Positions 1 through 8,561 of a stretch of DNA of 64,000 bases are shown piece by piece. The DNA is from GCA-2684655 sp045105235. GTDB lineage: Bacteria; Planctomycetota; UBA1135; UBA2386. Both the position numbers and the translations under genes were made by a program. The notes beneath the pieces were generated by a model. The model was not told where the DNA came from and searched no databases. It was given only the letters and a program-made list of their open reading frames with translations. The stretch is from NCBI GenBank assembly GCA_045105235.1, contig JBGCDH010000004.1, forward strand, positions 62,001 to 126,000, read 5' to 3'. Each line of letters begins with the position of its first letter. Position 1 is the first letter of the stretch.

Positions 1-236
1 ACATCGGAACCGAGTGCATCCACGACCCCACTGCCATCGCTGCTACTAACCAGCGGCAACGGAAACGCGTGACCCGGCACGCCGCGGCGCACCCACGTAT
101 CCAGATGATTGAGCCCTACAGCGTGGATGCGCACGCGAACCTGACCAGCGGACGGCACCGGCACCGCTCGCTCTTCGTGCCGCAGCTGTTCCAAGCCACC
201 GTGTTCGCGCACAACGATGCATTGCATAGAAGCCAT
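1..236 (-). CDS. Quinone oxidoreductase / zinc-type alcohol dehydrogenase family protein (5' part only)
   Basis: This is the N-terminal part of a medium-chain dehydrogenase/reductase whose remaining sequence lies beyond the left edge. The minus-strand translation reads MASMQCIVVREHGGLEQL, followed by the family's GroES-like pattern VRVRIHAVGLNHLDTWVRRG and then PLVSSSDGSGVV. The VGLNHLD and SDGSGVV blocks are typical of quinone oxidoreductase-like members, which reduce quinones or enals with NADPH. The start is uncertain. In-frame ATGs lie at 248, 245, 236 and 227, and alignment with the usual family beginning (MxAxVVxEHGG) favours 227. The NADPH-binding Rossmann half is not in the window, so substrate and activity cannot be judged. 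It shares strand with the next gene but is about 50 bp downstream of it. Confidence 0.72.
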   Translation of the reverse strand, partial: MASMQCIVVREHGGLEQLRHEERAVPVPSAGQVRVRIHAVGLNHLDTWVRRGVPGHAFPLPLVSSSDGSGVVDALGSD

Positions 237-285
237 GGCGGCCATCATGCCTTGCGAGCACCAAAGCCGGTATCCTGGTCGGCCT

Positions 286-1467
286 TCAGTTTATCGACAG
301 CAGCTGGGCCAGGTGCGCGAACCGCCGCTCCGCCACCCGCTTCCACGTAAACTCCAAGCTGCGCGCGCGAGCGGCTTTTCCGAGGCGTTCACGAAGGGTT
401 TCATCTGCGGCGACCTTGCTGAGCAAGTCTACCCATGCCGATTGGTCTCCCGCCGGCGCAAGCAAACCTTCGACGCCATCCCGCACGACTTCTCCCGCAG
501 AATGCGGAGTCATCAAGCACGGTAGCCCTGCCGCCAGCGCCTCGTACGAGACCAGCGGGCTGCCCTCTTCAAAGCTCGGCAAGACGAACACGTCGGCGCC
601 GCCGTAGTGCGGCGCCAGATCGGAAACGTGCCCGTGACGGATCACGTTGCTGCGTTGAAGCTGTTTCGCACACCCCGCCTCCACCTCCGGGGAGATGCCC
701 CCGACGAGCACTAGGTCCGCGTCAAGACCGGCTTTCTCCCACGCGTTGAGAAGATGCGGCAGCCCCTTGCGAACGGCTCCATATGCGACAAACAGGAAAC
801 GCAGCCTCGCCGTTGGACGGCGGACGGGTTGAAAACGATGTTCACACCAACCGTAGCTGGTGGCAAAGATGCGACCAGGATCCGCGCCAGCCGCAATGAA
901 GGAATTGGCAACTTCTACGCTCGGCGCAAAAAACCGATCGACGTTGGACAGCTGTTCACACTCCTCGTCGATGTCTTCCCGCGGCGGCAGATAGCCTGGC
1001 TGCCAACCAATGGCGTCATAGGCCCGCACAAGCGCCGCTCGATGATACGCAAGCGCCGTATTGACGAGCTCTTTGACGACGAACGTGCCACGCCGTCGCG
1101 CTTCTTGATAAACCGCCGCTCGCACGGACGGGAAGAGCCAGGCAACGTCCCCGTCTTGCAGCTCAGCCAGATAGCGACTGGTCACGCGCGCACGGCGAGC
1201 CGGCGCCGTCTTCCGGTCCAGACCTAACCGTCGAGCGATGCGTGCAAGCACCGGCGGTAGAGCCCCACGCTGGTAGCTGCGGCGTGCCTCCGCGTTGGTC
1301 GCCGTCAACCAATACTCGGGCTTCAACTGGCCGCGGAGAACGGGGTTTGCCAGCAGCTCGTCGAGCAGAAACAGACCGATTCCTGCAATGCCCGAGGGCG
1401 CAGCTTCGACGGGGTACAGCACCCGGATACGACGGAACGGACTCAATTCGGAAAACGCAGGAGACAA
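286..1467 (-). CDS. Glycosyltransferase family 4 protein
   Basis: This 393-residue protein has the GT-B layout of family-4 retaining glycosyltransferases, which transfer sugar from a nucleotide-sugar donor to a glycan or lipid acceptor in the cytoplasm. The N-terminal half starts RIRVLYPVEAAPSGIAGIG, a usual first beta strand and glycine-rich loop. The C-terminal half carries VFVLPSFEEGSPLVSYEALAAG, which holds the donor-binding E-x7-E motif, then the typical GGVSPEVE-like and HGHVSDLAPHYGGADVF segments. The frame opens with TTG at 1467 and a GTG at 1422 is another possibility. No clear ribosome-binding site supports either, so the N-terminus is provisional. It does not overlap its neighbours and no sugar or acceptor can be assigned. 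Confidence 0.85.
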   Translation of the reverse strand: MSPAFSELSPFRRIRVLYPVEAAPSGIAGIGLFLLDELLANPVLRGQLKPEYWLTATNAEARRSYQRGALPPVLARIARRLGLDRKTAPARRARVTSRYLAELQDGDVAWLFPSVRAAVYQEARRRGTFVVKELVNTALAYHRAALVRAYDAIGWQPGYLPPREDIDEECEQLSNVDRFFAPSVEVANSFIAAGADPGRIFATSYGWCEHRFQPVRRPTARLRFLFVAYGAVRKGLPHLLNAWEKAGLDADLVLVGGISPEVEAGCAKQLQRSNVIRHGHVSDLAPHYGGADVFVLPSFEEGSPLVSYEALAAGLPCLMTPHSAGEVVRDGVEGLLAPAGDQSAWVDLLSKVAADETLRERLGKAARARSLEFTWKRVAERRFAHLAQLLSIN

Positions 1468-1605
1468 CGCAACGACATCGAAGCCCCCTACGCAAGAAAT
1501 CTGCGCAACGAAGCATCATGCCTCGAGAGGATATCCCAGGAAGCACCGGCGCCGTGGCTGCGACGAGCGATCGCGGCTCGGTTCGCTCATATTGAGAAGT
1601 CGAAC

Positions 1606-3933
1606 CTAGCGTCTCAGCCACTGCACAAAGAAATCCGCGCGACGCCTCACCAGGTAGCGGGTCTCACCCACACCATGCCCAGCGCCTGGAACGACGATGA
1701 GATCGAAGTCTCGGTCTGCCCGGATCAAGGCATCCGCGACCTGCATCGTCGAAGCGGGGTCGACGTTGCGATCCAGCTCGCCAACCGTGAGCAAAAGCCG
1801 CCCGGTCAGCTTGCTCGCATGCGTGACGTTCGAGCTGTCCGCATACCACGGGCCGATCGGCCAGCCCATCCACGCTTCATTCCACCAAATCTTGTCCATC
1901 CGGTTGTCGTGACACCCGCAGTCCGCGACAGCGACGTCGTAGAACTCCCCGTGATGCAACAGCGCCGCAAGCGCGCTTTGGCCGCCGGCACTACCGCCGA
2001 AGATGCCAACGCGCTCGAGGTCCATCCATGGCCTAGTCCTGGCCGCCGACCGCATCCAGGCGATGCGATCGGGTAAACCTGCATCCTTCAAGTTCCGCCA
2101 ACAAACGTCGTGGAAGGCTCTTTGCCGCCAGTTCGTCCCCATGCCGTCGATACGAACGACGATGAAGCCGAGCTCCGCGAGCCTGCGCTGCCGAGCACTC
2201 GCCCCCCACTGCTTGGGCACGTGATGGTCATGTGGCCCCGCATAGATGTCTTCGATGACGGGGTAGCGCCGCGTCGGGTCCAAGTCGGACGGCAGAATCA
2301 GCACGCCCCAAATGTCTGTCTTGCCATCTCGCCCCTTGGCAGCAAACCGGACCGGCGGACGAAATCCAGCTGCGAGCAGAGCGTCCACGCGATCTCGGCC
2401 AAGCTCAGCCAAGAGCGAACCGTCCGCCAAACGTAGCTCGGTCACCCACGGTAGATCGACGCGCGAGTACCGCAGCACAACGCGGCTGCGATCGGGTGAA
2501 AACTGCCACTCGTGATCTCCGTCCGCGGCCGAGACAACCCGCAGGTTGCTGCCATCGAGGTCGATGCGCGCCAGGTGCCTGTGATACGGATCCTGATTTG
2601 GATAGATGCCATACGTAGCAAACCAAACAACGCCTGCAGCTTCGTCGATGTGCTCGAGACTGCGCACCAGCCACTTGCCCTTTGTCAGCTGGCGCAAGCC
2701 GCCCGTCTGCGCGTCGCAGACGTACAGGTGATTCCAGCCATCACGCTCGCTGGCCCACAAAAAGTGCCGACCGTCGGCCAGCCACCGAAACACCGTTTTT
2801 TGTGAGTAGTCGACGAACGTGTCACTGCGCTCTTCCAGGACCGTGCGAACTTTGCCGCTGCTCGCGTCGATGGCGTAGACGCAGAGCCGTTGGTGACCTC
2901 GACGGTTGTAGAGGCAATAGGCCTCGCTCCCGTCAGGTGACCAGCGCACCCTCCCAATCGACCACGCGTCCGCGAACTGCGTTGGGTCGACCGGCACCAC
3001 GGCCTTTCGCTCAAGATCGAACAGGACGGGCCGCGGCTGGTCGATGCGATCTCCGGGCTTTCGATAGCTCTTCGAATGAAGCCGCGGCTGCACCTGGTCA
3101 CGCGGCGACGACTCGACCATGTGCACCAGGCGCTCTTCGCCGGGCACCACCCGAAACGCGAGCACATGCTGCCCGCCGGGAGACAGATGCAGCCCACCGC
3201 GAAAACCGTCTGCCGCCGAGCCATCATCGGATAGCTGGCTTTCGCTGCCATCCGCCGCGCGCAGCCAGATGTTGTGGCCGCGCACAAAGGCCGGCGGCTC
3301 CGCACCGCCTCGAGGACGCCGTTGGCTGACCGGGCTACTCACCCGCTTGGTGCGGACCCGTGCCTGCGACGCTTCGTTGATGCGACCCAGGCGAGCCCCG
3401 CGGCTTATGACAAACGCACCGCACGGCTTGGCATCACCATCCTCAAACAACCACGAATGCCCAGCGAAGGTGTTTTGACGAAACTCCGCGCCCGCAGCCA
3501 ACTCGCCGTAACCGCGCCGAACTCCGCGTGAATCCAACCAGTAGATGCGGACGGGCTTCGCCAACTCATTGATGAATCTCGCGACGACGGCGCGACCGCC
3601 GGAGCTGCTGGGGCCAGCGCGGTGCCTCGGCTGCATCTCGCGTGGCGCAGCATCGATCCCGAGTTTGGCCGGATCGCTTGCGCGACGGATCGCACCATCG
3701 CGGGCCACGAGCACAAAGACACGCGCAGCCTGACCAGCGCCGCCCGCTCCAGGCTCCTCAAACCAAAGGGAACCATCGTCACGCCACCGCAGCACCGGAT
3801 CGAACGACTCCGCGAGGCCACGCCATCGCTTCAGCCGCTGCTCCACACGCGCATGCTCATCACGCGTTGCCTGAGCGCCCGCAATCGACGAGACGGAAGC
3901 GACAAACAGCAAGACCAGACCAGCAACACGCAT
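1606..3933 (-). CDS. Secreted S9 family peptidase (DPP-IV-like prolyl oligopeptidase)
   Basis: This 775-residue serine peptidase starts at an ATG with a clear signal peptide (MRVAGLVLLFVASVSSIAGAQA), so it is probably periplasmic or surface-exposed. Residues of about 190-520 form a WD/beta-propeller-like region with repeated WSPDG and WLADGRHFLWASE blades of the DPP-IV N-terminal domain. The C-terminal alpha/beta-hydrolase domain carries the catalytic triad. The nucleophile is in GIFGGSAGGQS (Ser about 648), the acid in GELDRNVDP (Asp about 721) and the histidine in VPGAGHGVGE (His about 753). Family members remove dipeptides from peptide N-termini, often after proline. The elbow GGSAGG differs from the GWSYGG of classical DPP-IV but keeps G-x-S-x-G. 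Its length is standard for the family. Confidence 0.93.
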   Translation of the reverse strand: MRVAGLVLLFVASVSSIAGAQATRDEHARVEQRLKRWRGLAESFDPVLRWRDDGSLWFEEPGAGGAGQAARVFVLVARDGAIRRASDPAKLGIDAAPREMQPRHRAGPSSSGGRAVVARFINELAKPVRIYWLDSRGVRRGYGELAAGAEFRQNTFAGHSWLFEDGDAKPCGAFVISRGARLGRINEASQARVRTKRVSSPVSQRRPRGGAEPPAFVRGHNIWLRAADGSESQLSDDGSAADGFRGGLHLSPGGQHVLAFRVVPGEERLVHMVESSPRDQVQPRLHSKSYRKPGDRIDQPRPVLFDLERKAVVPVDPTQFADAWSIGRVRWSPDGSEAYCLYNRRGHQRLCVYAIDASSGKVRTVLEERSDTFVDYSQKTVFRWLADGRHFLWASERDGWNHLYVCDAQTGGLRQLTKGKWLVRSLEHIDEAAGVVWFATYGIYPNQDPYHRHLARIDLDGSNLRVVSAADGDHEWQFSPDRSRVVLRYSRVDLPWVTELRLADGSLLAELGRDRVDALLAAGFRPPVRFAAKGRDGKTDIWGVLILPSDLDPTRRYPVIEDIYAGPHDHHVPKQWGASARQRRLAELGFIVVRIDGMGTNWRQRAFHDVCWRNLKDAGLPDRIAWMRSAARTRPWMDLERVGIFGGSAGGQSALAALLHHGEFYDVAVADCGCHDNRMDKIWWNEAWMGWPIGPWYADSSNVTHASKLTGRLLLTVGELDRNVDPASTMQVADALIRADRDFDLIVVPGAGHGVGETRYLVRRRADFFVQWLRR

Positions 3934-3979
3934 CTAGGCATGCTGCCCGCGAGATCCTCAGGTCGCCAGAGCCAAGCGC

Positions 3980-5530
3980 TCAGAAGCCGCTGCCGCTCGT
4001 AAAGCCGCCGCCGCCGCCGCCAAAGCCGCCACCGCTGCTGCGACGCGAGCTTCGCCCCATCGAGCTTCGTCCGCCACCAAAGATCGAACCACCCCTGCGG
4101 CTTGTCCCGCGTGAGGAATGCCGCGCGATCGCGCCAAACACATCCAGGGCAATCCCGACTCCATCGAGCGTCCTCCGGGTGCGCTGACGGTGGCGCACAA
4201 TCGGCGGCGGCTCAAAGTAGTGTCGCCGCGAGATCTCTTGCCAGGCACCGTCCGGACTGACCGACTCATTGGCCAGCCGGGACAGGACTCCGGCCAGATC
4301 CAAACCGCGAAAGCGGCTTCGACCCGAGTCGAACTCCGCGCTCCGAAAACGTCGCAGCATGCGATCCAGAGAGTCGACGTAGGCGCGTTCGGTTTTTGCC
4401 TCTGACTCCAGGTCCGGGATTTCCGCCGCAACTCGCTCCAGCTCTTGCTTGTGTTGGCGCAGACGCTCGACGAGCTCGTCGTCGACGTTGCTAGGCGTTT
4501 TTGCCGCCATCTGCTCGAGACTCAGCTGCTCCGCACGCGCGAAAAAGCCCGCCAGGCGCTCGATTGCGACACCGTGAAAATGGCCCTGACTACCAACTTC
4601 ATCGCGAAGCTTGTGCTGAACCGACGCAGCTTCCACTCCGACCCGCTCAAGCTCGGCGACCGCCTGCTCGCGCTCATCGCCACAGCGATCTCCTAACTCC
4701 AACACGGCTGGCAAACCGACCTCGGCCGCGACTTCTTCCTCGATCGATTCGACCTGATCGAGAAGGTCTTCGGCAAGCTCCTGCCGCCGGTCGACTTCGA
4801 GCCGCACCAGCTTGGGGACGGATGACAAAAAGCGGTAGCCGTCGACGGCATCCGCGTAGCCGATATAGCCGGCAAGCCGCCGGTCGTAGTAGCGCGTGAT
4901 CCCGCGCGCCTTGTATTCCGCCGTGCCAAAGCCCCGCTTCCATAGATATTGAAACAGTCGGCTGTCTTCATAGGGCGGCAACTTGCTCTCGGCCTCGGCA
5001 TCGATCTCTTCGAGCCTCTCGACATCGCGCGCCAAACCGACTTCCGCCTGGCGGGCGCGAGCCTCGAGCTCGGCGTAGCCGGCGCGCTCCTGCAGTTTCT
5101 GGCCAACCAGCTCATAGAGCCCATCGCGCTTGGCGACGATCGCATCGAGCCGCCCCGTCACTTCGGCGAGAAGTTGCTCCGCTTGCTCAACGCCCACGAC
5201 CAGCCGGCCTTGTTCTGCCAGCAGCTCACGTTCGCGTTCTTGCCGATCACGCTCAACTTCCTGCAGTTCGGCGGCAAACTCAGGCACTGCATGCGTCGCC
5301 TGATCCGCAGTCAGTTCGGGCAAACGCGTGCGCGCAAGCTCTGCCAGCGTGCCGGTCCGCTCACGCGTCAGGCCAGCCAAGCGCTCTCGCCGCAGCTTGG
5401 CGTCCGCCTCGACAAGGTGTGCTTTGCCACGCCGCTGGTCGACGAATTGCGACAGTTGCCGATAGACCTCAGACCCGCGCATCGCCGCCTCCTGAAACCG
5501 CAATGAGACGCGCCGAAGCATGCGCGTCAT
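3980..5530 (-). CDS. Uncharacterised coiled-coil protein with Gly/Ser/Arg-rich C-terminal tail
   Basis: I do not recognise a named family for this roughly 516-residue protein. Residues 20-190 and 250-400 are charged, heptad-rich helices (long Glu/Arg/Leu runs), which suggests a coiled coil. Between them is a compact aromatic stretch (SRLFQYLWKRGFGTAEY, then YYDRRLAGYIGYADAVDGYRFL) that could be a small globular domain. The last 60 residues become Arg/Ser/Gly rich and end GGGFGGGGGGFTSGSGF, resembling the glycine-rich tails of TPM/YgcG-type proteins. There is no signal peptide or transmembrane segment, so it is likely cytoplasmic. The ATG at 5530 follows a GTG at 5533, and another ATG is at 5521. 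It follows the DUF6384-like gene by 27 bp and is probably cotranscribed with it. Confidence 0.7.
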   Translation of the reverse strand: MTRMLRRVSLRFQEAAMRGSEVYRQLSQFVDQRRGKAHLVEADAKLRRERLAGLTRERTGTLAELARTRLPELTADQATHAVPEFAAELQEVERDRQERERELLAEQGRLVVGVEQAEQLLAEVTGRLDAIVAKRDGLYELVGQKLQERAGYAELEARARQAEVGLARDVERLEEIDAEAESKLPPYEDSRLFQYLWKRGFGTAEYKARGITRYYDRRLAGYIGYADAVDGYRFLSSVPKLVRLEVDRRQELAEDLLDQVESIEEEVAAEVGLPAVLELGDRCGDEREQAVAELERVGVEAASVQHKLRDEVGSQGHFHGVAIERLAGFFARAEQLSLEQMAAKTPSNVDDELVERLRQHKQELERVAAEIPDLESEAKTERAYVDSLDRMLRRFRSAEFDSGRSRFRGLDLAGVLSRLANESVSPDGAWQEISRRHYFEPPPIVRHRQRTRRTLDGVGIALDVFGAIARHSSRGTSRRGGSIFGGGRSSMGRSSRRSSGGGFGGGGGGFTSGSGF

Positions 5531-5557
5531 CACACCTACAAAGGATCTTGCGATGCA

Positions 5558-6637
5558 TCACCATGCGGTAATGCTCCCACCGCGCTTCAGCGGACGAGAA
5601 CCGTTCTTGATCACAACGACCTCATCAAACTCACCCAGCGACTTGCGAGCGAACAACGTCTCGTTCATGACGCCATCCGCGCGCTTGTCGGCAACCAGCC
5701 GCTGCCAAACCGTCTCCGGAACCAATTCGCCCCATTTGCGAACGCGCTCGGTCGCACCGGTTTCGATGTTTTTGATACTCCGCTGCAGGGCGCGACCATC
5801 TGGCCCAAGAGCTTCGACCAGCACGTAGTAGCCAGACAAGCGCCCGTTGACGTATCGGTCGATGCCGCTTTTCTCGCCCGGGCGTGCAACGATACGCACC
5901 TCGTATTCTTCGCCGAGCCGTGCCGACAATCGCTCCAGCTTGCCCTGTACCGTTGCGAGTTCGCCCGCGTTGCCGGCTGCATGCGCCGCTTCGCCGAGCG
6001 CACGCAGGCCGGCTACCCGTCGACGCGCATCATCATTGGACGCGATCGCCGCGGCGGCAGCGGCGGTGCGCAACAGTCGGTCGCGAGCCGGATTTTTCGG
6101 GTCGCCAACCGGCGCGGACGAGGCCGGATTCGTCGGTGCTGGATTCGTCGGTGCTGGCTTGGTCGAAGCCCGCGTCGGCATACTGACGGGGGGCGGCACC
6201 TGACGACGTGGCCGGCTTCGCCGCGCCGGCTCGTTGGCGCGGTCGCGCGCGTCGCCAGCAAACATGCTGCCGGCCCAGATCGCGCCGGCGACGAAGAGTC
6301 CAACCAGCGCAACCGCCAAGAAGATCCGCCAACGCAGCACCCACGCATGTGCGCGCAAGCGCCGCCAGCTGCGCGGTGGATCCGCATAGGTGTGCTGGCG
6401 CCGCAGATACTCACGAATCGCGGTGTCGACTTCTGCCTCCGAAACGCTTTCACCGGCCGCGGCCGCGGTCGCGAGCAACCGCTCTCGCAGCTTGTCCTTG
6501 TGGCGCTCGATATCGAGCTGTGCTTCGGCGGTTTCGCGCTCGCGACGTAGCGCGGATGCGACGTCCATCATGCGCAGCATGTCGTGCATGCTGGCATCGA
6601 GCTGAGGGAGTTCAGTTTCGGTGGAAGGTTCCGTCAC
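5558..6637 (-). CDS. DUF6384-like membrane protein
   Basis: This 359-residue protein has three parts. The N-terminus is acidic and helical (residues 1-90). A single membrane segment lies around residues 100-125 (WRIFLAVALVGLFVAGAIWAG). An Arg/Pro/Thr-rich linker with near-exact APTNP repeats leads to a C-terminal globular domain of about 130 residues, beginning YEVRIVARPGEKSGIDRYV and ending SRPLKRGGSITAW. That C-terminal domain resembles proteins grouped as DUF6384, which I recall without a characterised function. The start is a GTG with only a weak ribosome-binding site. It is divergent, 89 bp away, from the TelA-like gene, and lies upstream of the coiled-coil gene, so the three probably act together at the inner membrane. 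Confidence 0.65.
   Translation of the reverse strand: MTEPSTETELPQLDASMHDMLRMMDVASALRRERETAEAQLDIERHKDKLRERLLATAAAAGESVSEAEVDTAIREYLRRQHTYADPPRSWRRLRAHAWVLRWRIFLAVALVGLFVAGAIWAGSMFAGDARDRANEPARRSRPRRQVPPPVSMPTRASTKPAPTNPAPTNPASSAPVGDPKNPARDRLLRTAAAAAAIASNDDARRRVAGLRALGEAAHAAGNAGELATVQGKLERLSARLGEEYEVRIVARPGEKSGIDRYVNGRLSGYYVLVEALGPDGRALQRSIKNIETGATERVRKWGELVPETVWQRLVADKRADGVMNETLFARKSLGEFDEVVVIKNGSRPLKRGGSITAW
6127..6155. repeat. 15-bp direct repeat inside the DUF6384-like gene
   Basis: Two adjacent copies of a 15-bp unit (about ggattcgtcggtgct) are followed by a decayed third copy. On the coding minus strand they give the repeated APTNP in the linker after the membrane segment. The repeat is in frame, so copy-number change would lengthen or shorten the linker without breaking the protein. 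Confidence 0.8.
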
Positions 6638-6726
6638 GGATAGACTCGCATGTCATCGCCGCGCAAGTGTGGAGTTGCCGGTCACTAGCTGTAAGCTGCC
6701 GCGAACCTCTCACGAAAGGAATTGCC
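6638..6726. promoter_or_regulatory. Divergent promoter region, DUF6384-like / TelA-like genes
   Basis: This 89-bp gap separates two outward-facing start codons (GTG 6637 minus and GTG 6727 plus), so promoters for both transcripts should lie here or in the gene ends. A good Shine-Dalgarno (aaagga at about 6714-6719) sits 7 nt before the plus-strand GTG and decides that start. No convincing -35/-10 pair was identified by eye. Confidence 0.5.
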
Positions 6727-7929
6727 GTGTCCGAGAATCCTGTCGCCAAGACGGCCAACGCGCCGAACTCGTCTCTCCAAAAGTATCTCGACAAGGCACT
6801 TTCCGTGCTGCAGCGCTACGGCATCCTGCCCAAGGACGACGCTCCGCCGGAATTGTCGCGCCTGCTCGAGGAAGTCCGCTACGTCGACGAAGCCAAGGTC
6901 CTGACGATCGCCAAGACCGTCCAGTACATGCAGAGCTTCAATGCCATGGTTCGCGACAACGTCGAGGACATCGACATTGGCAATCGCTACCTGGTCATCT
7001 CGCAGCAATTCGACAGCATTCGCGAAGACAGCAAGAAGCTGATCGCCCAGCTCGACGACGGCGTCATCAGCTGGACGGAGAAGCTCTCGAATCTGTGGAT
7101 GCGTATGCGGCGCGGCACTCCGAGCGACCGATTCGTGACGATTGCAGACACCTACAAGTCCGTCAGTAGCGACACCAAGGATCAGCTCGAGAAAGAGCAA
7201 ACGATCATGGAGGGCTACATCGACTTCCGCTTTGCACTCAAGGAAGCCGAGATCGCGGCGCGCGAACTGCTCGAAGCCCACAACCCGATCTACCAAGCTG
7301 CGCGCCAAAAGCTGGCCGACGCTCAGTCAGAGATCGACGGGCTGGCCGAGGACGCCGACGCATCGATGCGCTCGCGCCTGCAGCTCGCACGCGACCAGCA
7401 GCACAACGATTTCCAGAAAGAAGATCGCACCTACCAGCTCCTCAAGGACGTCGCCGAGAACCTCTCGATTGGCTACGACGTTGGCGAGACTTTGGTCGCC
7501 AAGCTCAAGCAGACGCACGACGTCAAGGATCAGGTTTTCCGCCGCTCGGTCGCATTCTTCACGACCAACGAGCACGTGTTCACGATTCTGGGCGCTGTCT
7601 ACACGTCGCAGCACGGGCTGCACGAGGCAACCCAGGCACAAGAAGCACTCAAGGATGGCGTCAACAAGGGCCTCGAGGACATTGCCGACCTCGGCCGCGA
7701 CCTAGAGCGCGAAGCGCTCAAGGCAGGCTACGGTTCGACAATCAGCCCGAAGTCGGTCGAGAAGCTCGTCCAGGCGATCACCAACTATCAGGTGGACTCA
7801 CTCAAGCTCATCGCAAGCCTGCGCGAGGAAAGCGAGCGCAACGCTCAGGAGATCCGCCGCGTCGTCGAAGACGGCAAGACGCGCGTGCAAGAGACCGTGG
7901 CAAAGTTTGCCCGGGGCGACGCCCTCTAG
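6727..7929 (+). CDS. TelA-like (toxic anion resistance family-like) helical protein
   Basis: This roughly 400-residue, almost entirely helical, cytoplasmic protein has no signal peptide or membrane segment. The frame is open far upstream, but the start is fixed at GTG 6727 by the aaagga site 7 nt before it. The C-terminal third (FFTTNEHVFTILGAVYTSQ, then long Ala/Glu/Lys heptads to RVVEDGKTRVQETVAKF) resembles the end of TelA/KlaA toxic-anion-resistance proteins. Those also follow a TTN-x-AVAL-x-L block with long regulatory helices. Similarity was judged by eye only, and the N-terminal half (SLQKYLDKALSVLQRYGILPK) is not one I can place. TelA proteins are linked to tellurite and envelope-stress tolerance. 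Its divergent pairing with a DUF6384-like membrane protein suggests a shared complex. Confidence 0.65.
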   Translation: MSENPVAKTANAPNSSLQKYLDKALSVLQRYGILPKDDAPPELSRLLEEVRYVDEAKVLTIAKTVQYMQSFNAMVRDNVEDIDIGNRYLVISQQFDSIREDSKKLIAQLDDGVISWTEKLSNLWMRMRRGTPSDRFVTIADTYKSVSSDTKDQLEKEQTIMEGYIDFRFALKEAEIAARELLEAHNPIYQAARQKLADAQSEIDGLAEDADASMRSRLQLARDQQHNDFQKEDRTYQLLKDVAENLSIGYDVGETLVAKLKQTHDVKDQVFRRSVAFFTTNEHVFTILGAVYTSQHGLHEATQAQEALKDGVNKGLEDIADLGRDLEREALKAGYGSTISPKSVEKLVQAITNYQVDSLKLIASLREESERNAQEIRRVVEDGKTRVQETVAKFARGDAL

Positions 7930-7942
7930 CGGCGGGCGGCGG

Positions 7943-7996
7943 TTCTGCCGCGGGCGCCTGTTCTGCCGCGGGCGCCGGTTCTGCCGCGGGCGCTTG
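7943..7996. repeat. 18-bp tandem repeat, three copies, between convergent genes
   Basis: Three consecutive copies of an 18-bp unit (ttctgccgcgggcgc plus a variable trinucleotide ctg/cgg/ttg) start 13 bp after the stop of the TelA-like gene and end 20 bp before the stop of dps. The period is a multiple of three, and on the minus strand one frame reads PAAEPAPAAEQAPAAE, but no start or codon context supports translation. Confidence 0.9.
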
Positions 7997-8016
7997 GCGC
8001 TTAGCGATCGAGCGAC

Positions 8017-8490
8017 TCACTGCTCGAGCGTTGCGTGGAGGAACCACGCGTGCTTCTCGAATTGCTCGATCATCCCGGTGAGCAGGTCGGCCGTGTCTTC
8101 ATCGTCATGCTGCGACGCCACATCGCGAGCCGCCCGCATGCCGACCAGGTAGACGCCGATCTGCTTTGCGAGGAGCCCGACGTGATCGAGATCGCGCCGG
8201 AGATCCTGCGGGTAGTCATCCAACCGCGAGTTCTTGGCGATGTGCCGCGCTGTGCCAACGGCAAGGTGGCCAAGCGTCACAATTCGCTCCGCAATCTCGT
8301 CGTTGTTGTCCGACTGGTCGCCAGCGAACTGGTCAAAGAGCGGGTGCAGCGCCGCAAAGTGCGGCCCCTTGATGTTCCAGTGCGCAACTTTGATCTGCGT
8401 CTGAAGGTCGATGCCATCGACGAGAGCGGCACGGAGAGCGTCGCAGATCGCGGAGCGCGCATCGGCGGGAAGGTGGCTGGCAGTGTTCAT
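8017..8490 (-). CDS. dps: Dps family DNA-protection / ferroxidase protein
   Basis: This 157-residue ferritin-like protein binds and oxidises Fe(II) with H2O2 and, in many species, coats DNA in stress or stationary phase as a dodecamer. The intersubunit ferroxidase ligands are all visible: His of KVAHWNIKG, His and Asp of ALHPLFDQF, and Asp and Glu of NDEIAERI. The size is normal for the family. The ATG at 8490 (MNTASHLPAD) is taken as start. An in-frame GTG at 8508 preceded by a tagggcgc stretch is an alternative that would add six residues. It ends convergently with the TelA-like gene across an 18-bp tandem repeat. It is probably monocistronic and stress-induced, which is inference from the family. 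Confidence 0.92.
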   Translation of the reverse strand: MNTASHLPADARSAICDALRAALVDGIDLQTQIKVAHWNIKGPHFAALHPLFDQFAGDQSDNNDEIAERIVTLGHLAVGTARHIAKNSRLDDYPQDLRRDLDHVGLLAKQIGVYLVGMRAARDVASQHDDEDTADLLTGMIEQFEKHAWFLHATLEQ

Positions 8491-8561
8491 GCATACAGAT
8501 AAGAACACCGCGCCCTACCTGTGCGACCCGCTATCGCGATCAGTGTGATCCGGCACGCAAA

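Noticed and set aside
6208..6726. In-frame open extension upstream of the TelA-like gene (573-residue reading)
   Set aside because: It is antisense to the DUF6384-like gene, low in plausible protein composition, and a good ribosome-binding site at 6714-6719 precedes GTG 6727.
7808..8047. PAAE-repeat peptide on the minus strand across the 18-bp tandem repeat
   Set aside because: It has no credible start, is out of frame with dps and overlaps the end of the TelA-like gene.
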